Source of the DNA: a bacterium | GTDB taxonomy: Bacteria > Cyanobacteriota > Vampirovibrionia > Obscuribacterales > Obscuribacteraceae | Direction: 5' to 3' | Assembly (NCBI GenBank): GCA_030431355.1 | Contig: JAUIJG010000273.1 | Location: 1 to 7,340 of the forward strand | Length of the DNA stretch: 7,340 bases | Shown here: positions 1-6,499 of the stretch, one piece after another | Layout of the letters: each line of letters starts with the position of its first letter | Numbering within the stretch: position 1 is the stretch's first letter | Notes under the pieces: generated by a model | What the model saw: only the letters and a program-made list of their open reading frames with translations | Database searches by the model: none | What the model was told of the DNA's origin: nothing | Made by a program: the position numbers and the translations under genes

Positions 1-90
1 GCGCAGCACCACCACGAACTCGTCGTCTCCATTTCGGCGGCGGAAGCCGAAAAGGCTCTGGAGATTCTTGAAATCGCTACCAGAGACTAA
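1..90 (+). CDS. C-terminal end of an unidentified protein (partial)
   Basis: An open frame runs from the first base to a TAA at 88-90 and encodes 29 residues ending in a helix rich in Ala, Glu and Leu (EKALEILEIATRD). The gene starts outside the window. The short 37-bp gap to the aldehyde dehydrogenase on the same strand suggests co-transcription. An amphipathic last helix of the form EALEILE is common at the end of class III (PLP) aminotransferases, and such an enzyme would make the aldehyde for the next gene, but 29 residues are too few to identify the family. That assignment is only a guess from context. Confidence 0.6.
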   Translation, partial: AQHHHELVVSISAAEAEKALEILEIATRD

Positions 91-127
91 TACCAGACCT
101 GCACACACGTTATTTGGGAGAGATTAG

Positions 128-1639
128 ATGACTAAAACACTAGAAAAAACAAAGACGTTTCACAACCTTATCGGCGGTGAGTGGGTTAAGTCCAACAGCG
201 GCAAAACCTTTGAATCCATCAGCCCGGCCAACCAGGAAGAGGTGATCGGTCGTTTCGCAGAGTCCGATGAATCCGATGTGAAAAAAGCTGTGGACGCTGC
301 CGCCAAGGCGTTTGAAACCTGGAGAAAGGTTCCGGCTCCGGAAAGAGCAGAGATCATCTTGAAAGCTGGTCTTTTGCTTGAAGAGAGAAAAGAGAGCGTG
401 GCCCGGGACATGACCAGAGAGATGGGCAAAGTTTTAAACGAAGCCCGGGGCGATGTTCAGGAAGCTATTGATATGGCCAAATACGCCGCCGGTGAAGGGC
501 GTCGCATGTTTGGTATGACTGTGCCGGCAGAGATGCGCCAGAAGTTCGCCATGGCCATGAGAGCCCCCCTTGGAGTTGTTGGTATTATCACTCCCTGGAA
601 CTTCCCGGTGGCGATTCCCAGCTGGAAAATATTTCCTGCCCTGGTAGCTGGAAACACAGTTGTTTTCAAGCCTGCCACAGATACTCCCTACTGTGCTTAC
701 CGTTTTGTTGAGATCCTTCAGGAAGCCGGACTTCCAGCCGGAGTGCTCAACTTTGTCACCGGTTCAGGATCAAAGGTTGGCAATCCAATTGTCGAAGATC
801 CTCGTGTGAAGCTCATCTCCATCACCGGCTCTTCCTTCACCGGAAGAAAAGTAGCCGGTCGTTGCGGAGAGCTGATGAAGAAGATCTCCTGTGAACTGGG
901 CGGCAAAAACGCTATCTGTGTAATGGAAGACGCTAAGTTAGAGCTGGCTATTGATGGCGCTCTCTGGGGTGCTTTCGGCACCACCGGCCAGAGATGTACC
1001 GCCACCAGCCGGGTCATCCTTCACAAAGATATTTACGAGAAATTTGTCACCGAGTTTGTGAAGCGCGCCAAAGCCTTGAAGGTCGGAGATGGTCTCGATA
1101 GCTCCGTGGATGTCGGTCCGGTGATCAACAAAGATCAACTGAAGAGCATCAATGACTATGTGAAGGTGGGCGAAGACGAAGGTGCTAAGCTTCTTCTCGG
1201 CGGTAAGATTTTGGACAAAGGCGATCACGCCAAGGGCTGTTTCCATGAGCCCACCATATTCGGTGACGTCAAGCCGAATATGAGAATTGCCCAGGAAGAG
1301 ATCTTCGGACCGGTGGTGGCTCTCATCAAAGTGGATAACTTTGAAGAGGCGATAGAAGTGGCCAACGGTACTGAATTTGGACTTTCCCTCTCTATGTACA
1401 CCCAGGACGTTAACCGTGCTTTCAACGCCATTAACGATCTGGAGTCGGGAATTGTGTACGTTAATGCCCCCACCATCGGTGCTGAAATTCAGCTGCCTTT
1501 CGGCGGTACGAAGCAGACCGGTAACGGACACAGAGAGGCCGGCACCACGGCCATCGACCAGTTTACCGAGTGGAAGTCAATCTACGTAGATTACTCCGGT
1601 ACTCTTCAAAGAGCCCAGATAGATAACTACGACGGTTAA
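128..1639 (+). CDS. NAD(P)-dependent aldehyde dehydrogenase (semialdehyde type)
   Basis: This is a complete cytosolic aldehyde dehydrogenase of 503 residues, the usual family length, which oxidises an aldehyde to a carboxylate with NAD(P)+. Visible landmarks are the oxyanion Asn158 in TPWNFP, cofactor-binding Lys181 in FKPATDTP, the Rossmann turn ITGSSFTG (232-239), general base Glu256 in ELGGKN, catalytic Cys290 in GQRCTATSR, and Glu391 in EEIFGPV. The Glu256-to-Cys290 spacing of 34 equals that of human ALDH2. The start is supported by GGGAGAG (116-122) 5 to 8 bases before the ATG. The overall look (IGGEW start, GTTGQRCTATSR) is that of semialdehyde dehydrogenases acting on amino-acid-derived semialdehydes such as 2-oxoglutarate, glutarate or aminoadipate semialdehyde. 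The acyl-CoA dehydrogenase downstream supports a catabolic role. The family is certain; the substrate is inferred. Confidence 0.95.
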   Translation: MTKTLEKTKTFHNLIGGEWVKSNSGKTFESISPANQEEVIGRFAESDESDVKKAVDAAAKAFETWRKVPAPERAEIILKAGLLLEERKESVARDMTREMGKVLNEARGDVQEAIDMAKYAAGEGRRMFGMTVPAEMRQKFAMAMRAPLGVVGIITPWNFPVAIPSWKIFPALVAGNTVVFKPATDTPYCAYRFVEILQEAGLPAGVLNFVTGSGSKVGNPIVEDPRVKLISITGSSFTGRKVAGRCGELMKKISCELGGKNAICVMEDAKLELAIDGALWGAFGTTGQRCTATSRVILHKDIYEKFVTEFVKRAKALKVGDGLDSSVDVGPVINKDQLKSINDYVKVGEDEGAKLLLGGKILDKGDHAKGCFHEPTIFGDVKPNMRIAQEEIFGPVVALIKVDNFEEAIEVANGTEFGLSLSMYTQDVNRAFNAINDLESGIVYVNAPTIGAEIQLPFGGTKQTGNGHREAGTTAIDQFTEWKSIYVDYSGTLQRAQIDNYDG

Positions 1640-1647
1640 GCTCTTCG

Positions 1648-1693
1648 TTCCAGTCGCCCTCTCTTTTCATGGAATCGAGCCGGGCGACTGGAA
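1648..1693 (+). other. Perfect 12-bp stem-loop between the two catabolic genes
   Basis: TTCCAGTCGCCC at 1648-1659 pairs perfectly with GGGCGACTGGAA at 1682-1693 around a 22-base loop, starting 8 bases after the aldehyde dehydrogenase stop. A further CTTC (1643-1646) can pair with GAAG (1697-1700) beyond a small internal loop. No T-run follows in the plus direction, so it does not look like a standard intrinsic terminator. A partial terminator, an RNA-stability element or a processing site that sets the ratio of the two proteins are all possible. Confidence 0.6.
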
Positions 1694-1771
1694 TTAGAAG
1701 TAAGCGGTAAACCAGGAAAGCTGTTTTAACTAGTTTGTATTTTTACGATTACAGGTATTGGAGATAGAAAA

Positions 1772-2968
1772 ATGGATTTCGAATTCACCCCGGATCAAGT
1801 TGCTATTCGCAAGCACATGCGAGATTTTGCCGAGCGCGAGATAGCGCCCAAGGCTCAGATGAACGACCGCGAATGTAAGTTCGACTGGGATATCGCAAAG
1901 AAAATCTTCAAAGAAGGATTCCTCGGTTGCCCCGTGCCGGAGAAGTACGGCGGTCTTGGAATGGACTATGTCGCCTACGGTTTGATGACCGAAGAGGTGA
2001 ATCGAGTTTGCTCTTCCACAAGAACTCTATTCTCCGTGCAGACCTCCCTGGTAGCTCTGACAATCTTGAGATGGGGTACGGAAGAGCAGAAGAAAGAGTT
2101 GCTCCCCAAACTCTGTAATGGAGAATATATTGGCTGCTATGGCTTGACCGAGCCTGAAGCCGGCAGTGACGCCGCCAACCAGCAGACCAAAGCGGTCAAA
2201 GATGGTGATGATTACATTCTCTCCGGACAGAAAGTCTGGATCTCCTGTGGTTCAATCGCTACCCATGCCCTGGTCTTCGCCACGGTGGATTCTAGTAAGG
2301 GTCACAAAGGAATCACCTGCTTTATCGTCGATACAAAGTCCAAAGGATTCAGCGCCCAGCCTATCAAAGGAAAGCTGGGACTGCGAGCTTCCGATACTTC
2401 CAGCCTTTTCCTTGATGAAGTGAGAGTACCTAAAGAGAATGTACTCGGTGAAGTAGGCTCCGGATTCAAGGTGGCTATGTCCGCCCTCGATAACGGAAGA
2501 TTCTCGGTTGCAGCCGGCGCTATCGGCCTGGTTCAAGGCTGCATAGACGCCTGCACCAAGTATGCCATGGAGAGAAAAACATTCGGCAAGCCAATTGGTG
2601 AGCACCAGCAGGTGCAAGCGATGATTGCTGATATGGTTGCCGACTGCGAAGCCGGTAGACTTCTTTATTTGAGAGCCGCTCATCTGAAGAACAAGGATGT
2701 GAGAAACACCCTCGAGACTTCAATCGCCAAGCTCTTCTGTGGCGAAGCCGCTAACCGCGCCGGCCACAACGCCGTTCAGATCTTCGGCGGATATGGCTAC
2801 TCCGACGAGTATCCCGTGGAGAGATACTTCCGTGATGCTAAGGTTCTCAACATCTATGAAGGCACCCGGGAGATACAGCGTATGATCATCGCCCAGGATG
2901 CGCTCGGTATTCGTTATGCCAACGGTGTTCAGAGCGGCAGACCGACAGCTCTGGCTCCGGTAGGCTAG
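1772..2968 (+). CDS. Acyl-CoA dehydrogenase, possibly glutaryl-CoA type
   Basis: A complete 398-residue FAD-dependent acyl-CoA dehydrogenase, which forms a 2,3-double bond in an acyl-CoA and passes electrons to ETF. The first family signature is GLTEPEAGSDAA (124-135), followed by Asn136 where a small residue is usual. The second runs from Gln336 to Asp355 (QIFGGYGY, then R351 and D355). The catalytic base is Glu363 in IYEGT, the position used by SCAD, MCAD and glutaryl-CoA dehydrogenase. Arg84, in STRTLFSVQTSLV, falls where human glutaryl-CoA dehydrogenase has Arg94 (GYRSAMSVQSSLV) and where human SCAD has Gly; that arginine binds the distal carboxylate. The GCDH partner Glu87 is replaced by Asn77. 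GGAG at 1760-1763, 8 bases upstream, fixes the start. The preceding aldehyde dehydrogenase fits a lysine, 5-aminovalerate or glutarate route. Family certain, dicarboxylyl-CoA substrate inferred. Confidence 0.95.
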   Translation: MDFEFTPDQVAIRKHMRDFAEREIAPKAQMNDRECKFDWDIAKKIFKEGFLGCPVPEKYGGLGMDYVAYGLMTEEVNRVCSSTRTLFSVQTSLVALTILRWGTEEQKKELLPKLCNGEYIGCYGLTEPEAGSDAANQQTKAVKDGDDYILSGQKVWISCGSIATHALVFATVDSSKGHKGITCFIVDTKSKGFSAQPIKGKLGLRASDTSSLFLDEVRVPKENVLGEVGSGFKVAMSALDNGRFSVAAGAIGLVQGCIDACTKYAMERKTFGKPIGEHQQVQAMIADMVADCEAGRLLYLRAAHLKNKDVRNTLETSIAKLFCGEAANRAGHNAVQIFGGYGYSDEYPVERYFRDAKVLNIYEGTREIQRMIIAQDALGIRYANGVQSGRPTALAPVG

Positions 2969-3031
2969 GGATTCGGGTCGAGGTAGTTGTGCCGGGCTCT
3001 AATTAACATAAGAGTGATCGGAATTTACAGT

Positions 3032-3078
3032 GTGTGTCAGAAATGAGGTAAGCTTTTCTGGCACGCATCTGACTTTTT
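3032..3078 (+). terminator. Possible intrinsic terminator after the acyl-CoA dehydrogenase
   Basis: GTGTGTCAGAAA (3032-3043) pairs with TTTCTGGCACGC (3055-3066) in a 12-bp RNA stem with two G-U pairs and an 11-base loop, and five T's follow at 3074-3078. The T-run starts 7 bases after the stem, further than is typical. It lies 63 bases after the upstream stop and just before the ribosome binding site of the next gene, so it could equally be a 5' leader structure of that gene. Confidence 0.35.
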
Positions 3079-3096
3079 CTTCCAGGAGTTTGATAG

Positions 3097-4545
3097 ATGA
3101 CAGAAGAGCCTAGCAATAACATCAATGAAATGGAGTCTCCGGTTCCGCCCGTGAGATTCGAGATTTATCCGAATGAGTTGTTCGCATCGGTTAATCTCCA
3201 TGAAGTAAGGCAGGGTGAAGAGAGCTTCAGCTGCTGGTCATTTGTGAGTGAAGGCCTCTCCCGTCATGGCCAACGTGAACTTGCCATGTTGGTGCGCAAG
3301 GGCGATGACCAGGAGGAAAATGCTTATCCTGCAGATGTGCTTGGCTTCTTTCTCACCGTCAGACGTTTTGCCCTGGAGCAAAATGTTTTTATGGAAGGGG
3401 ATATCACCGAATTTGGTGACGGCGGATTTCTAGACCCCAAGTTCAAAGCGCTGGCTTATGTCCGTCCGTTGGGACTCTACGGTCCGGAAGACACGGACAA
3501 TATGCTCAACTGTATTCTGCTCACCGAAGATGAGCTGGAGATAGCTAAAAAGTTCGGTCTCACCCGGGTGGTCTCTCTTTTAGGGCATTCATACAATCAC
3601 TATCCATGCCCTCCCTGGGTTGATCTTGGTCGGGAATCCACCGTTAACGAGAAGCTCTCCAGTGAGATGGATGAAAGTATTCTTGCCAAAGTTCCATTCA
3701 TGAACATTCCCCATATTCGGGTCTGTCTTTGTGTGGATAAGCTCAAGATCTTTTGTCGCAAAGGCACCCACGAATATATTCGCGAATTTTTAAAGCAGTT
3801 GCCCGTACAGGCTCCCTTCACCATCGGCTGCGATATAGATCCCGCGGCCAACGCCATGCTTGTCTGGCAAGCTACCATGGAGAACGGACCTTCTGCAATC
3901 ACTCCTCCGGGCAGTGACGGCACCAGGGTGGCAGGTTGCTCCTTGCTGGTCTTTCCGGAACAAGATGCCACCAACGCCCAGGTTATTGAGGATAGCTTCC
4001 TGTTGAGCTTAAAAACAGAAGATTGGGAGAAGTTGCGAAACGCTCTGATGACCGGCAAAGAAGCTTCTGTGGGAGCACAACCGGGAGGCAAGATAGAGGT
4101 CGAGTGGTACGAGGAGAGTCCGGAGATTGCTTCTCTTCCTGTTCCCGAGACTCTGGATCATATTCCGGAGCTTCCTAAGATAGAGCATGCCGAGGGGCTG
4201 GGCAAAGTCCTCGACGCCGAGATCGTTACCGAGGAAGAGGCGGTTATCGCTACTCTCAATCCCGTAATTCTAATGCAGTATATGGAAGCTGTGGAGATGA
4301 CGGTTCTCGGTTACTATATCGATCGCCGTCCGGAGGAGGATAAGACTATCTCCCTGGGCTGTGTATTGGAGCCAGATCAGAAGGTGAGTTGGACGCTTTC
4401 ATCCGAGCCCGGTGAAGATAAGATCGAGTTGAAGGGTATTGAGATCAGGCTCGGCGACCTTCCGGTGCCGGCTTTGATGTCATCTCCCATCGAGTTCAAT
4501 TTGAAGTTTGAAATCAACTCCAAAGTCGAAGCGACTTCGGAGTGA
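3097..4545 (+). CDS. SARA_C/DUF3480-like protein of unknown function
   Basis: A 482-residue protein without signal peptide or membrane segment. By eye it is collinear with the C-terminal domain of animal SARA (ZFYVE9) and endofin as I remember them: GLSRHGQREL (53-62) with GLHALGQSEI; RVVSLLGHSYNHYPCP (157-172) with RLMLRLGAEYRLYPCP; CSLLVF (281-286) with ASFFVF; VIEDSFLLSL (296-305) with IVEDGVMVQI; EKLRNAL (311-317) with DSLRQAL; KIEVEWYEE (332-340) with HIHIQWVDD; and PIEFNLKFEI near the end with PVVMELIFYI. The zinc-binding FYVE finger and the Smad-binding part of SARA are absent. The first 125 residues also recall SUFU domains (bacterial immunity-like proteins, Suppressor of fused). Residues 340-380 are an acidic, proline-containing linker. 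AGGAG (3084-3088), 8 bases upstream, fixes the start. The biochemical role is unknown in both kingdoms, so none is assigned. Confidence 0.9.
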   Translation: MTEEPSNNINEMESPVPPVRFEIYPNELFASVNLHEVRQGEESFSCWSFVSEGLSRHGQRELAMLVRKGDDQEENAYPADVLGFFLTVRRFALEQNVFMEGDITEFGDGGFLDPKFKALAYVRPLGLYGPEDTDNMLNCILLTEDELEIAKKFGLTRVVSLLGHSYNHYPCPPWVDLGRESTVNEKLSSEMDESILAKVPFMNIPHIRVCLCVDKLKIFCRKGTHEYIREFLKQLPVQAPFTIGCDIDPAANAMLVWQATMENGPSAITPPGSDGTRVAGCSLLVFPEQDATNAQVIEDSFLLSLKTEDWEKLRNALMTGKEASVGAQPGGKIEVEWYEESPEIASLPVPETLDHIPELPKIEHAEGLGKVLDAEIVTEEEAVIATLNPVILMQYMEAVEMTVLGYYIDRRPEEDKTISLGCVLEPDQKVSWTLSSEPGEDKIELKGIEIRLGDLPVPALMSSPIEFNLKFEINSKVEATSE

Positions 4546-4573
4546 TTGAGAATTTCATTTGTTGAACACTAAA

Positions 4574-6142
4574 TTAGAGTTGCTTCAGTCTTTTCAGCCT
4601 GTTTATCTCTTGTTTAGCTTGTTCTATGCGGTTGTCGATCTCCTGGTGGCAGGCTTGCATTCTTTTGGATCTCATGCGGATCAGTGAGACGCTTGCAAAT
4701 ATTGAAACAACCAGAATGAATATCGCTCCGGTTGCCACCACCAGCTCTGTGGCATGGAGATTGAGAAAGAAGGCAGCGGTTGTGGTAAGAACAACCACCG
4801 CTGCCAGAAGCAGAAATTCTACCGAGTTTACTAAATTGGGTAAGGAGAATTTTTTCTCGAGACCGCTGGTTATCGATTGTTCTTGCCTGGACTCTTGTTT
4901 CTGATAGCAGTTGATGGAGAGTTGCTCCATGGCTTCGCTAAAGGAGCACTTGCTCAGCTCGCATTGATACAGCACTCGAACAGCTTGTTGCTCTTCAATA
5001 TCACCATTTGTGATCATGTTGGCCAGTTCCACTGCTGCCTTGTACACTTCAACGCTGATCGCTCCACGGGAGACCAGCGCGTGTAGCGGGTCCATGCCGT
5101 AGTCGCTGTAGTGTTTTACCGCTGAGCAGATAGAGCTTTCTTCTGTAAGTTCCGCCGAGGTGAGCAACTCTATGGCACCGTTGAAGGTGGCAGGGTTATC
5201 TCTGAAAGTGCCCATCTCTTTAGTAATTGATTTGACAGAGCGTCCTGATTCATGGGCTTTTTTGATCAGCTTCGCTGCCGCTTGTCGAGTCATCAGTTCG
5301 AGTTGGCAGAGCCTCTGGAGGAAGAGGGACTCATCCAGCAATTCTTTTGAGAGGATGCCTGCTTCTATGAGCAGTTCTCCTAGAAGGCGGTTGTCCTTTA
5401 TGGATCTTTCAAGGCTGCTTAAAAGCTCTGTTTCGGAAACTATTCTGGCGCTCAGGAGAATGTCTCCTATTTTTATTTTAGAGAGGGTGTTTTTGGCGGA
5501 GATGCCGCTTTTCTCAAAGGCGGTTTCCAGATCATAGTTACTGTCTTTAGCGAGTCTTAGCAGTTTGAGGGACTGTGCTTTGTTCAGCCTGTTGTCCAGG
5601 ATGAGTTTCATACATTCCACCGCCATGTTGACGGCATAGAAGGAGACAGCACGCATTTTTAGAAGGGCTCCAGCCACGGTCATGTCTCTTTCGACGGCTA
5701 TTCTTTTGGCTTCTTGCACCGATCTGGAATCGGTCATGTCTGAGCCCAAAAGCAATTCAATCATCAAGTCTTCGTTATTGGAGACAGTCTTTTCGCCAAG
5801 AGCAAGCCATTTTGTTACCCGGGAAAAAGGCAGGCTCTGGTCGCGGGCGTAACGCAGGGCGCTTACCGCGTCTGTTCTATCGAGTAATCCTGATTCGATC
5901 ATCGACTGGGCTAAGAGAACATTTTCGAGATCCAGTTCTGTTATGCGGCAGTTTTCCACCAGTACTCTACCGAGAGGTTTGTTCATATCTTCAGCGGTCT
6001 GTACCGACAGGTTGAGAACTGTGGAGGAAACCATTCTTGCTTCTAATAGAAGAATGCCGATTTTGACTCTCTTATCCCGGCAAGGTGGAGTTATGACCGT
6101 ATGTTTGTTCAAGCCCTGGGCGTTTTGTCTTGGGAGATGCAT
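4574..6142 (-). CDS. Four-repeat helical protein with C-terminal membrane anchor
   Basis: I do not recognise this as a named family. The 522-residue protein has four 88-residue repeats without gaps (28-115, 127-214, 225-312, 323-410), two predicted membrane helices (about 442-461 and 467-488) joined by a very short polar loop, and a basic coiled-coil tail (489-522). The arginines and lysines after the second helix put the tail in the cytoplasm, so both repeats and tail should be cytosolic and the protein anchored by a hairpin. Two repeats carry the form LGxxLVxxGxIxxxxLxxALxxQ, seen at 254-276 (LGELLIEAG to Gln276) and at 57-79 (LGRVLVENC to Gln79), which resembles MshEN and type II secretion ATPase N-terminal domains. 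No ATPase or enzyme domain is present. The neighbour at 6500-7318 is a relative. A scaffold or adaptor role is the most I would infer. Confidence 0.9.
   Translation of the reverse strand: MHLPRQNAQGLNKHTVITPPCRDKRVKIGILLLEARMVSSTVLNLSVQTAEDMNKPLGRVLVENCRITELDLENVLLAQSMIESGLLDRTDAVSALRYARDQSLPFSRVTKWLALGEKTVSNNEDLMIELLLGSDMTDSRSVQEAKRIAVERDMTVAGALLKMRAVSFYAVNMAVECMKLILDNRLNKAQSLKLLRLAKDSNYDLETAFEKSGISAKNTLSKIKIGDILLSARIVSETELLSSLERSIKDNRLLGELLIEAGILSKELLDESLFLQRLCQLELMTRQAAAKLIKKAHESGRSVKSITKEMGTFRDNPATFNGAIELLTSAELTEESSICSAVKHYSDYGMDPLHALVSRGAISVEVYKAAVELANMITNGDIEEQQAVRVLYQCELSKCSFSEAMEQLSINCYQKQESRQEQSITSGLEKKFSLPNLVNSVEFLLLAAVVVLTTTAAFFLNLHATELVVATGAIFILVVSIFASVSLIRMRSKRMQACHQEIDNRIEQAKQEINRLKRLKQL
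4913..6061 (-). repeat. Four 88-residue protein repeats (coding)
   Basis: Units lie at 5798-6061, 5501-5764, 5207-5470 and 4913-5176, separated by linkers of 10 or 11 codons. They align end to end without a gap. Conserved positions include hydrophobic residues at unit positions 5, 10, 40, 60 and 65 to 69, and a start of the form (I/M/A)(G/I)x(L/I)L(L/T). The repetition is at protein level: DNA identity between units is low, so the duplications are old. Each unit appears to be made of two MshEN-like helical halves followed by a longer helical segment. Confidence 0.8.
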
Positions 6143-6149
6143 GATGATG

Positions 6150-6154
6150 CCTCC
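6150..6154 (-). promoter_or_regulatory. Ribosome binding site deciding the start at 6142
   Basis: Read on the minus strand, GGAGG stands 7 bases before the ATG at 6140-6142 (GGAGGCATCATCATG). This supports the first Met of the 522-residue frame over the internal Met37, even though the first 26 residues lie outside the repeats. Confidence 0.8.
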
Positions 6155-6200
6155 AGTTAATAGTAAGTGGGGGTTGCTGATGGTTTTAGTAAGGTTGGTA

Positions 6201-6220
6201 AGTTCTAGAAAGTTCTAGTA
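6201..6220. repeat. Tandem 10-bp repeat AGTTCTAG(A/T)A, possible operator
   Basis: AGTTCTAGAA is followed at once by AGTTCTAGTA, a direct repeat of 10 bases (about one helical turn), each copy holding a CTAG; the first also contains the palindrome TTCTAGAA. It lies about 60 to 80 bases before the start of the leftward gene at 6142. A protein binding site is possible; chance is not excluded. Confidence 0.35.
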
Positions 6221-6417
6221 CGGCTCAGTAAATCTAAGCTACCTCTACTATAAGGATTTCAAGGGTGTCGGTCTATTGGCAATCTTCATATAGCGAAAGT
6301 GCGTATAAAACCGCGGAAAGGCTTATGATAAGCGGGAGAAGGTGCTCTTTCTTTTGAGGTCCATTGAAAAATATTTGCAGATATATTTGATTGGATGCGG
6401 GATTCCGATATTTCAAC

Positions 6418-6475
6418 ATATAAAACGAGGTTCCTATCCGAGCTTCACAGCTTTGGTCAGGAACCTGTTTTATAT
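6418..6475. terminator. Two-way intrinsic terminator-like hairpin
   Basis: ATATAAAAC (6418-6426) pairs with GTTTTATAT (6467-6475), and after one bulged G (6427) AGGTTCCT (6428-6435) pairs with AGGAACCT (6459-6466). This makes a 17-bp stem with a 23-base loop. The GC-containing inner stem is flanked by an A-tract on one side and a T-tract on the other in both directions, the form of a bidirectional intrinsic terminator. It lies 25 bases after the stop of the leftward gene at 6500, which it would terminate. That would leave the two repeat-protein genes as separate transcripts. Confidence 0.6.
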
Positions 6476-6499
6476 CCAGGGATAAAACTTTGGGTTATT

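Larger units (their letters stand above)
6143..6499. other. 357-bp non-coding stretch between the two repeat-protein genes
   Basis: No frame with coding character is seen on either strand. It holds the ribosome binding site at 6150-6154, a tandem 10-bp repeat at 6201-6220, and the hairpin at 6418-6475. It should contain the promoter of the leftward gene. The minus strand has TTATCA followed after 18 bases by TATACG, and elsewhere TATAGT near 6250, but none has both elements in a convincing form, so I do not call a promoter. Confidence 0.55.

Noticed and set aside
938..1531. Open frame of 197 codons on the minus strand inside the aldehyde dehydrogenase
   Set aside because: It lies wholly opposite a gene with all catalytic residues in place, its product resembles no family, and it has no independent support.
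3600..4091. Open frame of 163 codons on the minus strand inside the SARA_C-like gene
   Set aside because: The plus-strand frame shows collinear family similarity across this region and has a good ribosome binding site; the opposite frame gives a low-complexity Ser/Pro-rich product.
4519..4573. Terminator between the convergent genes
   Set aside because: AAGTCG-AAG-CGACTT can form a 6-bp hairpin at the end of the SARA_C-like gene, but it is inside the coding sequence and no T-run follows. The 28-bp gap between stops shows no convincing terminator.
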